A stretch of DNA of 22,133 nt, from contig AVPN01000331.1 in assembly GCA_000695325.1 (NCBI GenBank), forward strand, positions 20,935 to 43,067, written 5' to 3'. The notes under the pieces were generated by a model, which saw only the letters and a list, made by a program, of their open reading frames with translations, made no database searches and was not told where the DNA came from. The translations under genes were made by a program, and so were the position numbers. Positions 20,701 through 22,133 of the stretch are shown one piece after another; the stretch's first letter is position 1; the number at the start of each line of letters is the position of its first letter. The DNA is from Pleurobrachia bachei (lineage: Eukaryota > Ctenophora > Tentaculata > Cydippida > Pleurobrachiidae).

Positions 20701-22133
20701 CTGGAATATTCCTCACTTCCACAGTGCACCCCATAACTGGAATAAAGGAGTGAACGTGTCACGTGGGGTATTGACCTTATAAGGAGTGAAGGCGTCACGT
20801 GGGGTATTGAACTTATAAGGAGTGAAGGTGTCACGTGGGGAATTGACCTTATAAGGAGTGAAACTGTCACGCGGGGTATTGACCTTATAAGGAGTGAATG
20901 TATCACGTGGGATCATGACCATAAAAGGAATGTACGTGTGATACCTGTGTTTTGTTGATAGGTTCCGGCTGCACACTTCTCGGGGGTAACTGTTCCGCTT
21001 TGGCAAAAATGTCCCGTAGGACAAAGCCCTCCTTTTTCTGTTTCAAGGTCCGTTGGATTCTTTGTATTTGTACCTCTCTATAGGGAGGGGAATTTATAAT
21101 TACTGTGACAACAAACGATTTTCTTTCTGAGAAGAGCAGGGTTTGGTACTTGAGAGAAAAACTGGTGTATTTAAATCAGTGAACCCCCGCGGTTTCCATG
21201 AAAACAGAGATGCTATGATAACCATAGTGTAACTACAGTGTGACCAAATTAATGATGGTAGTAACCAGGATGTGACGTGAGTAGTCATGGTAACAAGGAT
21301 GTCACGTGGGTTGCTATGGTAACCAGGTTATAATGACAGTTACCTCGCAGAAGTATCCAGGTGGACAACTAGCCTCTACATTAGCTAGCCCCTTTTTGCT
21401 ACAGTAGGAACCCGCTTCACAAAGAAGACAATCATCAACACTCTTTCCCTGTGTATATTGAAATGTTAATAGGGTTCGGATGGTAAATTTAAACAGCACC
21501 GGGGTGAACGTTCAGAACTGGGGTCAATACACGAACTGATACTTGGGTAAGTTACGGATACGTAAGTGATTGAATTCCCAAAAATTAACTTACACCGTTG
21601 GTGTTTAGGTATGTTCCAACAGGACACTGAATCTCTTCAACTAAATATTAAATAACTTACACCATTGGTATTGAGGTAGGTCCCCACCGGACACTGAATT
21701 TCCTCCACCCCCCCCCTCAATAACGTTGGTATTGAGGTATGTCCCAACTAAATAACTTACACCGTTGGTATTTAGGTAGGTCCCAACTAATTAACTTACA
21801 CCATTGGTATTTAGGTAGGTCCCCACCGGACACTGAATCTCCTCAACTAAATATTAAATAACTTACACCATTGGTATTGAGGTAGGTCCCCACCGGACAC
21901 TGAATTTCCTCCACCCCCCCCCTCAATAACGTTGGTATTGAGGTATGTCCCAACTAAATAACTTACACCGTTGGTATTTAGGTAGGTCCCAACTAATTAA
22001 CTTACACCGTTGGTATTGAGATATGTCCCAACTGGACACTGGATTTCCTCCACTGTTCCTTCCGGACAATAGTGGCCGTTCTTACATCTCCACCCATAGG
22101 TCTCATTTGCAGGCGCCTCACTCATCGAACCTG
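1..22133 (-). CDS. Giant cysteine-rich repeat protein gene, interior part (about 60 exons)
   Basis: One minus-strand gene fills the window and continues beyond both ends. Joining the 60 exons listed here gives about 7.3 kb of open frame (about 2,400 residues) made almost only of cysteine modules of the form CxxGxYC, often preceded by GTY and by a CxxC pair. Of 58 intact exon ends, about 34 are phase 1, 17 phase 0 and 7 phase 2, which allows module shuffling and duplication without frame loss. The cysteine spacing resembles GCC2/GCC3 (ephrin-receptor-like) and growth-factor-receptor Cys-rich domains; it does not fit EGF. Many N-glycosylation sequons (NGT, NAT, NST, NTT, NET) suit an extracellular product. 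No signal peptide, membrane span, kinase or other known catalytic domain is present, so the biological role (adhesion, matrix, receptor) is unknown. Exons are numbered in transcription order, exon 1 at the right edge. Confidence 0.85.
191..331 (-). repeat. Fourfold repeat of an exon end with splice donor
   Basis: The exon 59 donor context (plus strand ttacctgatgggca) occurs four times, starting at 201, 235, 278 and 322. They are separated by ggttaccat-type filler. Only the copy at 322 borders the full exon. The others are intronic copies 34-44 bp apart, so using them would change frame. Confidence 0.8.
326..448 (-). CDS. Exon 59, Cys-rich module (YYCDQGR)
   Basis: Phase 1 in and out; 123 bp. 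Acceptor AG at 449-450, donor GTAAC at 321-325. It reads YYCDQGRKSH then CGAGYYCPEGSG and ends CPSG. It is the paralogue of exon 49 (2984-3106), which has PAG where this has PEG. Confidence 0.88.
632..783 (-). CDS. Exon 58, Cys-rich module (YYCKSGQ)
   Basis: Phase 2 in, phase 1 out; 152 bp. It reads YYCKSGQSSG, CKAGEVCVTG, PGYCPDGE, WECVPCQAG. The donor is the weak GTTTGT; the paralogous exon 48 has GTAATC there. Its first codon is completed by GG from exon 57. Confidence 0.85.
952..1078 (-). CDS. Exon 57, Cys-rich module (CPIGKYG)
   Basis: Phase 1 in, phase 2 out; 127 bp. The split codon G|AT gives Asp, then CPIGKYGDSRG, ECTSCTQGFYCDEPG and CTQG. Donor GTGAG. Paralogue: exon 47. Confidence 0.86.
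1110..1245. repeat. Degenerate AATTAACTACCC tandem repeat in an intron
   Basis: The intron between exons 57 and 56 is built of loose 12-14 bp units around aattaactaccc and aattagtgaagtt. The same site in the paralogous intron received the TTAA-flanked insertions, and the units contain TTAA, a suitable target. Confidence 0.6.
1248..1343 (-). CDS. Exon 56, Cys-rich module (YFCGNGT)
   Basis: Phase 1 in and out; 96 bp. It reads YFCGNGTSVNE then NLCPLGQYCVSG and ends MPT. It has an NGT glycosylation sequon. Donor GTATGT. Paralogue exon 46 differs at Q/H. Confidence 0.87.
1441..1475. repeat. Short gttgctatgga tandem repeat
   Basis: Three 11-bp units lie just outside the donor of exon 55. The paralogous intron (6413-6436) has two, so unit number changed after duplication. 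Confidence 0.7.
1483..1576 (-). CDS. Exon 55, Cys-rich module (CVDCPAGKVC)
   Basis: Phase 0 in, phase 1 out; 94 bp. It reads AENVTW, CVDCPAGKVCPTDG and ends KCSAG, with an NVT sequon. Donor GTAAC. Paralogue: exon 45. Confidence 0.87.
1686..1783 (-). CDS. Exon 54, Cys-rich module (CPKGYYCPP)
   Basis: Phase 1 in, phase 0 out; 98 bp. It reads (D)RNYGPCPKGYYCPPATAD, then ACPKGTYNKLEK. The donor GTTCGT is non-consensus but is kept in the paralogue, exon 44. Confidence 0.84.
1868..2094 (-). CDS. Exon 53, double Cys-rich module
   Basis: Phase 2 in, phase 1 out; 227 bp, the longest exon type here. It reads CTQGYYCTTDE, CPIGSYGAKTG, CTNCDEKKFCGE, CEKGYFCKGG and ends TTVSSG. Donor GTAAT. Paralogue: exon 43 (same length). 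Confidence 0.87.
2203..2323 (-). CDS. Exon 52, Cys-rich module (CPVGQYQ)
   Basis: Phase 1 in, phase 2 out; 121 bp. It reads (G)LKEKCPVGQYQDSQG, CLLCPPGYYCDTTG and ends STYE, where the last codon is split GA|G. Donor GTATGTG. Paralogue: exon 42. Confidence 0.86.
2448..2576 (-). CDS. Exon 51, Cys-rich module (CPPGTYCEEG)
   Basis: Phase 1 in and out; 129 bp. It reads (G)WRCSVQG, VCPPGTYCEEG, PCPVGHFCVDG. Donor GTATGT. Paralogue: exon 41. Confidence 0.87.
2583..2675 (-). repeat. 12-bp satellite, minus unit CCCCTAACAACA
   Basis: Tandem gttgttagg-type units fill most of the intron between exons 50 and 51 and end about 5 bp before the acceptor. On the transcribed strand each unit contains CTAAC, a branch-point-like motif. 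The array is longer in the paralogous intron (7627-7826). Confidence 0.75.
2694..2801 (-). CDS. Exon 50, Cys-rich module (YYCPPLS)
   Basis: Phase 1 in and out; 108 bp. It reads YYCPPLSKDKKPCDPGNY, then NSTGAK and CQTCLEG. It is identical to exon 40, and exon 37 is a truncated identical copy. Confidence 0.88.
2694..2977. repeat. Identical block shared with 7845-8128
   Basis: Exon 50 plus its upstream intron matches 7845-8128 without a difference that I can see. The match stops abruptly at 2977, inside a 15-nt leftover of the CPKG exon end (2963-2977). There the sequence switches to the intron side of exon 49. This marks a duplication breakpoint. Confidence 0.85.
2984..3106 (-). CDS. Exon 49, Cys-rich module (YYCDQGR)
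   Basis: Phase 1 in and out; 123 bp. Paralogue of exon 59: YYCDQGRKSH, CGAGYYCPAGSG, CPSG. It lies only 6 bp from the duplication breakpoint, so its donor GTAACC is just preserved. It splices in phase to exon 50. Confidence 0.87.
3313..3464 (-). CDS. Exon 48, Cys-rich module (YYCKSGQ)
   Basis: Phase 2 in, phase 1 out; 152 bp. It reads YYCKSGQSSG, CKAGEVCVAG, PGYCPDGE, WECVPCEEG. Donor GTAATC. Paralogue of exon 58. Confidence 0.87.
3678..3804 (-). CDS. Exon 47, Cys-rich module (CPIGKYG)
   Basis: Phase 1 in, phase 2 out; 127 bp. It reads (D)CPIGKYGDSLG, ECTSCTQGFFCDEPG, CTQG. Donor GTGAG. The intron just upstream (to the right) holds the transposon cluster. Confidence 0.87.
3818..4285. mobile_element. 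Repeat-derived insertion, probably a truncated DNA element
   Basis: This stretch is absent from the paralogous intron (1079-1247). It begins with agtggcgtagccaggg and contains ggggcgaagcccccgg and two ggaaaatttt motifs, a style common near ends of invertebrate DNA-transposon MITEs. No matching right end is seen and no protein is encoded. The family is not identified. Confidence 0.4.
4286..5257. mobile_element. TTAA-flanked palindromic (foldback) element B
   Basis: An inverted repeat of about 970 bp is centred between 4762 and 4763 with no loop. The arms are near-perfect for about 300 bp on each side and diverge outward. They end as AATTATATCAT next to TTAA at both ends (4286-4289 and 5254-5257). 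There is no transposase. TTAA target sites are known for piggyBac and Kolobok elements; which one applies is not decided. Confidence 0.7.
5258..6241. mobile_element. TTAA-flanked palindromic (foldback) element C
   Basis: The ends are GGCCAGAGGGGGGGGTC and its reverse complement, flanked by TTAA at 5254-5257 and 6242-6245. The arms (5258-5742 and 5769-6241) form an almost full-length inverted repeat with a 26-bp loop. GAGGTTAAC or GAGGTTTAC motifs recur inside in both orientations. The right arm alone has a 10-bp-stem hairpin at 6172-6194. No coding capacity: a non-autonomous element. Confidence 0.75.
6258..6353 (-). CDS. Exon 46, Cys-rich module (YFCGNGT)
   Basis: Phase 1 in and out; 96 bp. 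It reads YFCGNGTSVNE, NLCPLGHYCVSG, MPT. Its donor GTATGTAG lies 12 bp from the right TTAA of element C, so the insertion just spared the splice site. Confidence 0.87.
6443..6536 (-). CDS. Exon 45, Cys-rich module (CVDCPAGKVC)
   Basis: Phase 0 in, phase 1 out; 94 bp. It reads AENATW, CVDCPAGKVCPTDG, KCSAG. Paralogue of exon 55. Confidence 0.87.
6653..6750 (-). CDS. Exon 44, Cys-rich module (CPKGYYCPP)
   Basis: Phase 1 in, phase 0 out; 98 bp. It reads (D)RNYGPCPKGYYCPPATAD, then IACPKGTYNKLEK. Donor GTTCGT as in exon 54. Confidence 0.85.
6852..7078 (-). CDS. Exon 43, double Cys-rich module
   Basis: Phase 2 in, phase 1 out; 227 bp. Paralogue of exon 53: CTQGYYCTTDE, CPIGSYGAKTG, CTNCDEKKFCGE, CEKGYFCKGG. 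Differences such as L/I and S/R show mild divergence. Confidence 0.87.
7189..7309 (-). CDS. Exon 42, Cys-rich module (CPVGQYQ)
   Basis: Phase 1 in, phase 2 out; 121 bp. It reads (G)LKEACPVGQYQDSQG, CLLCPPGYYCDTTG, STYE. Donor GTATGT. Confidence 0.86.
7496..7624 (-). CDS. Exon 41, Cys-rich module (CPPGTYCDEG)
   Basis: Phase 1 in and out; 129 bp. It reads (G)WRCSVQG, VCPPGTYCDEG, PCPVGQFCVDG. Paralogue of exon 51. Confidence 0.87.
7627..7826 (-). repeat. Expanded 12-bp satellite, minus unit CCCCTAACAACA
   Basis: Same array as at 2583-2675 but about twice as long, directly against the acceptor of exon 41. On the minus strand it would read as low-complexity PNNT repeats, which is not a real protein part. 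Confidence 0.8.
7845..7952 (-). CDS. Exon 40, Cys-rich module (YYCPPLS)
   Basis: Phase 1 in and out; 108 bp, identical in sequence to exon 50. It is the intact member of the pair with damaged exon 37. Confidence 0.88.
7851..8599. repeat. 859-bp tandem duplication, left copy
   Basis: This stretch matches 8710-9458 at a constant offset of 859 bp with no difference that I could find. It covers part of exon 40, exon 39 and most of exon 38. The junction is the (GA)n tract at 8645-8709. Confidence 0.9.
8114..8252 (-). CDS. Exon 39, Cys-rich module (CVAGWYCPSG)
   Basis: Phase 0 in, phase 1 out; 139 bp. It reads GSAAQQDCTAGMACTTNG, EACVAGWYCPSG, ICPKG. Donor GTATGA. An extra copy of its last 13 nt lies in the downstream intron (8083-8095). 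Confidence 0.86.
8498..8601 (-). CDS. Exon 38, Cys-rich module (CAEGWYCSGG)
   Basis: Phase 1 in (if spliced at 8602-8603), phase 0 out; 104 bp. It reads MCAEGWYCSGG, QCTAGHFCVK. It may instead be the 3' part of one fused exon, 8498-8811, because the frame is open through the (GA)n tract. Confidence 0.8.
8645..8709. repeat. (GA)n microsatellite at a duplication junction
   Basis: Nearly pure GA dinucleotides on the plus strand (CT on the transcribed strand). They sit where the donor of exon 37 should be and just upstream of the exon 38 acceptor, as an outsized pyrimidine tract. The related intron of exon 35 has only a short gagagaga stretch near 9530. Confidence 0.92.
8710..8811 (-). pseudogene. 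Exon 37, truncated copy lacking its splice donor
   Basis: Identical to exon 40 for 102 bp (YYCPPLSKDKKPCDPGNY...CQTC), but the last 6 nt and the donor are replaced by the (GA)n tract. Two outcomes keep frame: reading straight through 108 bp of tract and intron into exon 38 as a 314-bp fused exon with a leucine-serine stretch, or skipping exon 37 (both neighbours are phase 1). Confidence 0.8.
8973..9111 (-). CDS. Exon 36, Cys-rich module (CVAGWYCPSG)
   Basis: Phase 0 in, phase 1 out; 139 bp, identical to exon 39. Confidence 0.86.
9357..9460 (-). CDS. Exon 35, Cys-rich module (CAEGWYCSGG)
   Basis: Phase 1 in, phase 0 out; 104 bp. Same protein as exon 38; the first split codon is T|AT (Tyr) after exon 34. 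The acceptor follows a run of about 13 C on the transcribed strand. Confidence 0.85.
9584..9691 (-). CDS. Exon 34, Cys-rich module (CEPGYYCPD)
   Basis: Phase 1 in and out; 108 bp. It reads (G)TYNPDKKSETEDACRPC, EPGYYCPDLG and ends DEM plus a split T. Donor GTAAGT. Confidence 0.84.
9919..10074 (-). CDS. Exon 33, double Cys-rich module
   Basis: Phase 1 in and out; 156 bp. It reads (G)EYQDEEGKGSCKACQAG, YYCPDTAMENSTM, CPEGGYCPTA, KCQPG. NST sequon. Donor GTGAAA. Confidence 0.86.
10077..10345 (-). repeat. Minisatellite of about 34-bp units next to an acceptor
   Basis: About eight units of gtgagattgttactttaact plus agagagaacaa fill the intron upstream of exon 33, starting right at its acceptor. 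On the transcribed strand each unit carries a pyrimidine stretch ending CTAG and AACAATCTCAC, the same sequence that leads into the true acceptor. Confidence 0.85.
10387..10472 (-). CDS. Exon 32, short Cys-rich module
   Basis: Phase 2 in, phase 1 out; 86 bp. It reads YYCEGGATLATPLTDAEGGG, then KCGKPCATG. Donor GTCGAC is weak, so this donor is less sure than most. Confidence 0.78.
10620..10724 (-). CDS. Exon 31, Cys-rich module (CTRGEYCDQ)
   Basis: Phase 2 in and out; 105 bp. It reads TATNLTKEEECTPCTRGEYC, then DQVGQ, KCKEG. NLT sequon. Donor GTAAG. Confidence 0.84.
10902..11041 (-). CDS. Exon 30, Cys-rich module (CPAGSSCPND)
   Basis: Phase 0 in, phase 2 out; 140 bp. It reads ASCLPCPAGSSCPNDR, CTAGFYCKEG, PCPVGTF plus a split Ser. 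Donor GTAAAC lies beside a (GTTT)n tract. Two copies of its 5' edge lie in the upstream intron. Confidence 0.85.
11085..11195 (-). repeat. Two copies of the exon 30 5' edge with acceptors
   Basis: 11085-11121 repeats 11005-11041 (37 nt, 80 bp apart) with its own acceptor TGCAG and would read ESCLPCPAGSSC. 11171-11195 is a shorter, damaged copy with acceptor CCGCAG. Purine-rich plus-strand filler between them gives each a long pyrimidine tract on the transcribed strand. Confidence 0.75.
11347..11507 (-). CDS. Exon 29, double Cys-rich module
   Basis: Phase 1 in, phase 0 out; 161 bp. It reads (G)LTEPDGDCPAGYYCISK, RCTPGYYCPANS, VCTPGTYQPDYAQ. Donor GTATAA. Confidence 0.86.
11683..11794 (-). CDS. 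Exon 28, Cys-rich module (CDAGYYCSEE)
   Basis: Phase 0 in, phase 1 out; 112 bp. It reads GDAVMQKCPAAYYRNST, then DDCQGCDAGYYCSEEG. NST sequon. One module has AAYYR where the usual motif is GxYC, so it lacks a cysteine. Donor GTAGGA. Confidence 0.84.
12043..12146 (-). CDS. Exon 27, Cys-rich module (RYYCPPKS)
   Basis: Phase 1 in, phase 0 out; 104 bp. It reads (G)ATKTNGSCNARYYCPPKS, then PCDKGHYCKE. NGS sequon. The frame stays open past the chosen donor GTTAGT for about 20 codons, but only this donor joins exon 28 in phase. Confidence 0.8.
12343..12467 (-). CDS. Exon 26, Cys-rich module (CPVGTFGT)
   Basis: Phase 2 in, phase 1 out; 125 bp. It reads YCPAKSEKAKPCPVGTFG, then QCTDCYAGQYCPTEG. Donor GTGAGT. 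Confidence 0.86.
12640..12730 (-). CDS. Exon 25, Cys-rich module (CPAGYYCPAG)
   Basis: Phase 1 in, phase 2 out; 91 bp. It reads (G)TTYPEHPCPAGYYCPAG, then NPCPDGS with the last codon split TC|G. Donor GTGAGT. The large minisatellite starts 15 bp upstream of it and is open in the same frame. Confidence 0.86.
12745..14356. repeat. 36-bp minisatellite, 44 full units plus a partial one
   Basis: Units start every 36 bp from 12745 to 14293; the last partial unit starts at 14331. Each unit has CACGTG (E-box core), and all but four have CCATATTTGG (matches the CArG box CCW6GG). Units differ at few sites: seven of one type, then a mixed group, 29 identical units (13213-14256), then two variants. It lies in the intron between exons 24 and 25. 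Open frames on both strands arise only because 36 is divisible by three. Confidence 0.95.
14385..14499 (-). CDS. Exon 24, Cys-rich module (CVAGFFCNET)
   Basis: Phase 0 in, phase 1 out; 115 bp. It reads ESSDEPVKCDRGTYNNEEK, then ACKLCVAGFFCNETG. NET sequon. Donor GTCCGT is non-consensus but shared with paralogue exon 16. Confidence 0.84.
14607..14714 (-). CDS. Exon 23, Cys-rich module (CPPGYYCNEG)
   Basis: Phase 0 in and out; 108 bp. It reads NETGMSSCEICPPGYYCNEG, then PCETGSFCP. Donor GTAAGT. Paralogue: exon 15. Confidence 0.87.
14852..14946 (-). CDS. Exon 22, Cys-rich module (CPRGHFC)
   Basis: Phase 1 in, phase 0 out; 95 bp. It reads (G)SESATQNICPRGHFCTK, then PCKAGTYQ. Donor GTCAGA. Paralogue: exon 14. 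Confidence 0.86.
14985..15105. other. Unique insertion in the intron between exons 21 and 22
   Basis: About 120 bp, GC-richer than its surroundings (ggcgccgccgagcccat and ttgagcaaggcccgtgcc), present here and missing from the paralogous intron at 17398-17587. It could be a short SINE-like fragment; I could not fit a tRNA or 5S rRNA to it. Confidence 0.45.
15191..15299 (-). CDS. Exon 21, Cys-rich module (CEDGFYCPGQ)
   Basis: Phase 0 in, phase 1 out; 109 bp. It reads GLKHNCLDCEDGFYCPGQ, PCDAGYYCSGG. NNT sequon. Donor GTTAGT. Paralogue: exon 13. Confidence 0.86.
15488..15606 (-). CDS. Exon 20, Cys-rich module (CSKGKYCPVG)
   Basis: Phase 1 in, phase 0 out; 119 bp. It reads (G)RETTATPTNNKCSKGKYC, then PVGSS, PCPAGTYNELTGQ. 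Donor GTTCGT. Paralogue: exon 12. Confidence 0.86.
15655..15763 (-). repeat. Two copies of the exon 20 5' edge with acceptors
   Basis: 15655-15694 and 15725-15763 repeat about 39 nt of the start of exon 20 including the TAG acceptor. Each could encode RETTA.PTNNKC but has no good donor. The rest of this intron (15764-15886) shows nothing else. Confidence 0.75.
15887..15956 (-). repeat. Copy of the exon 19 3' end with a second donor
   Basis: Seventy nt repeat the last part of exon 19 (QYCKNPTSSNTTG to YYCTG) and keep GTAAGAG. It is separated from the true donor by only 19 nt. Extending exon 19 to it would add 89 nt and shift the frame. The paralogous site near 18463 has no such copy. Confidence 0.8.
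15976..16146 (-). CDS. Exon 19, triple CxxGxYC module
   Basis: Phase 1 in and out; 171 bp. It reads YYCERGTTHDTMQPCASGFY, CPPGQYCKNP, PCAAGYYCTG. NTT sequon. Donor GTAAGAG. Paralogue: exon 11. Confidence 0.87.
16305..16422 (-). CDS. Exon 18, Cys-rich module (CDAGYYCTEG), intact
   Basis: Phase 0 in, phase 1 out; 118 bp. It reads GTYRSDVGGISQADSCTDC, then DAGYYCTEGS and ECQEG. This is the intact paralogue that shows what exon 10 should look like. Donor GTAATA. Confidence 0.88.
16569..16723 (-). CDS. Exon 17, double Cys-rich module
   Basis: Phase 1 in, phase 0 out; 155 bp. It reads (G)KMQPLGSSESCDQCSAG, CPENTTTPTTRCPPGHYC, then QEG, PCKA. NTT sequon. Identical to exon 9. Donor GTATGA. Confidence 0.88.
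16764..16815. repeat. Single copy (about 1.4 units) of the 36-bp satellite unit
   Basis: One full unit with CACGTG and CCATATTTGG plus a half unit, at the left end of the right-hand duplicate. This position corresponds to the start of the 44-unit array in the left copy. Confidence 0.9.
16841..16955 (-). CDS. Exon 16, Cys-rich module (CVAGFFCNET)
   Basis: Phase 0 in, phase 1 out; 115 bp. Paralogue of exon 24 with V in ESVDACKLC. It splices in phase to exon 17, skipping any counterpart of exon 25. Confidence 0.84.
17067..17174 (-). CDS. Exon 15, Cys-rich module (CPPGYYCNEG)
   Basis: Phase 0 in and out; 108 bp. Paralogue of exon 23; NETGMSSCE, then CPPGYYCNEG, TGSYCP. Donor GTAAGT. Confidence 0.87.
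17303..17397 (-). CDS. Exon 14, Cys-rich module (CPRGHFC)
   Basis: Phase 1 in, phase 0 out; 95 bp. It reads (G)SSSATQYECPRGHFCTK, PCKAGTYQ. Paralogue of exon 22. Donor GTCAGT. Confidence 0.85.
17588..17696 (-). CDS. Exon 13, Cys-rich module (CEDGFYCPGQ)
   Basis: Phase 0 in, phase 1 out; 109 bp. Paralogue of exon 21, apparently identical in protein. Donor GTTAGT. Confidence 0.87.
17697..18132. other. Longer intron between exons 12 and 13
   Basis: A 436-bp intron, about 250 bp longer than its paralogue at 15300-15487. aaactattgaagct occurs at 17984 and 18107, so part of the donor flank was copied. The phrase gattcggtcggttcc (near 18080) recurs near 20531. I see no coding or RNA gene in it. 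Confidence 0.5.
18133..18251 (-). CDS. Exon 12, Cys-rich module (CSKGKYCPVG)
   Basis: Phase 1 in, phase 0 out; 119 bp. Paralogue of exon 20 with the same protein reading. One copy of its 5' edge lies at 18304-18341. Confidence 0.86.
18304..18341 (-). repeat. Copy of the exon 12 5' edge with acceptor
   Basis: About 38 nt of the exon start with its TAG acceptor, repeated in the upstream intron. The left paralogue has two such copies. Confidence 0.7.
18463..18633 (-). CDS. Exon 11, triple CxxGxYC module
   Basis: Phase 1 in and out; 171 bp. It reads YYCERGTTHDTMQPCASGFY, CPPGQYCKNP, PCAAGYYCTG. Donor GTAATA. It lacks the extra donor copy found by exon 19. Confidence 0.87.
18760..18877 (-). CDS. 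Exon 10, module whose middle 50 bp is replaced
   Basis: Length 118 bp, splice sites and phases (0 in, 1 out) match exon 18. It starts GTYRSDVGGISQA and ends SSATQHECQEG, as in the family. Between these, 18790-18839 encodes LSTWLTLRPIITCLPR in place of the CxxCxxGYYC core. The frame stays open with no stop, but three cysteines are lost and one gained. The block is the same-direction complement of 16335-16384. Confidence 0.8.
18790..18839. other. 50-bp block complemented without reversal
   Basis: Every one of the 50 bases is the Watson-Crick complement of the base at the same place in the paralogue (16335-16384), in the same left-to-right order. Example: acctagggag here against tggatccctc there. 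The right flank is identical between copies and the left flank nearly so. Confidence 0.97.
19024..19178 (-). CDS. Exon 9, double Cys-rich module
   Basis: Phase 1 in, phase 0 out; 155 bp, identical to exon 17. Donor GTATGA. Confidence 0.88.
19430..19531 (-). CDS. Exon 8, Cys-rich module (CDPGHFCVTG)
   Basis: Phase 1 in and out; 102 bp. It reads YYCERGSHDQQQYPCDPGHF, then CVTGSS, PCPAG. Donor GTGAGA. Confidence 0.86.
19637..19750 (-). CDS. Exon 7, Cys-rich module (CSAGKYCSG)
   Basis: Phase 1 in and out; 114 bp. It reads (G)TYNAHRGAEDITSCELC, SAGKYCSGTG, DCDAG. Donor GTAAGT. Confidence 0.86.
19800..19889. repeat. 27-bp tandem repeat of X-box-like palindromes
   Basis: GTTACCATAGCAAC (19822), GTTACCATGGTAAC (19849) and GTTACCATGGCAAC (19876) are spaced exactly 27 bp apart, after a degenerate copy at 19800. 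They match the RFX X-box pattern GTTRCCATGGYAAC. They lie in the intron between exons 6 and 7. Confidence 0.75.
19916..20014 (-). CDS. Exon 6, Cys-rich module (CSIGYYCPE)
   Basis: Phase 1 in and out; 99 bp. It reads (G)YYCKEATTSAEEQCSIG, YYCPERTE, ACPEG. Donor GTATG. Confidence 0.86.
20200..20326 (-). CDS. Exon 5, Cys-rich module (CPPGYICSTE)
   Basis: Phase 0 in, phase 1 out; 127 bp. It reads KCQSGTYNNETGARNES, WCENCPPGYICSTEG, LCPAG. NET and NES sequons. Donor GTAAAG. Confidence 0.86.
20582..20700 (-). CDS. Exon 4, Cys-rich module (CPAGSYCEEG)
   Basis: Phase 1 in, phase 0 out; 119 bp. It reads (V)LTCLDCPAGSYCEEG, DCETGHFCREK, ending AQE. Donor GTAAAG. The acceptor (TTCCAG) is set by phase with exon 3. 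Confidence 0.83.
20737..20940. repeat. Second 36-bp minisatellite with CACGTG, about 5.5 units
   Basis: The unit is ttataaggagtgaa then ggtgtcacgtggggtattgacc. The period is 36 bp, as in the large array at 12745. The units share the tcacgtggg core but otherwise differ. It lies in the intron between exons 3 and 4. Confidence 0.88.
20945..21077 (-). CDS. Exon 3, Cys-rich module (CPTGHFCQSG)
   Basis: Phase 0 in, phase 1 out; 133 bp. It reads RGTNTKNPTDLETEKGG, LCPTGHFCQSG, KCAAGTYQQNT. The acceptor CTATAG was chosen over the nearer GAG because it alone is in phase with exon 2, giving the family motif CERGT. Donor GTATCA. Confidence 0.83.
21344..21448 (-). CDS. Exon 2, Cys-rich module (CEAGSYCSKK)
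   Basis: Phase 0 in and out; 105 bp. It reads GKSVDDCLLCEAGSYCSKKG, then SCPPGYFCE. Donor GTAACT. Confidence 0.85.
21594..21992 (-). repeat. Array of partial exon 1 copies, each with a splice donor
   Basis: Six copies of the exon 1 3' end with donor GTAAGT lie at left edges 21594, 21661, 21761, 21800, 21867 and 21967. Four have an apparent acceptor (TTTAG or ATTAG) and are 47 nt (21594-21640, 21800-21846) or 26 nt (21761-21786, 21967-21992) long. All four are phase 1 in and 0 out, like exon 1. A 206-bp higher-order period is visible. 21449-21590 shows nothing. Confidence 0.8.
22006..22130 (-). CDS. Exon 1 of the window, Cys-rich module (CKNGHYCPEG)
   Basis: Phase 1 in, phase 0 out; 125 bp. 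It reads (G)SMSEAPANETYGWRC, KNGHYCPEGT, QCPVGTYLNTNG. NET sequon. Acceptor CAG at 22131-22133, so at least one more exon lies to the right. Confidence 0.85.

Noticed and set aside
1-22133. EGF-like, TNFR or laminin assignment of the modules
   Set aside because: The repeated CxxGxYC with a preceding CxxC pair does not give the six-cysteine EGF or TNFR spacing. GCC2/GCC3-like fits better but was not confirmed by a profile search.
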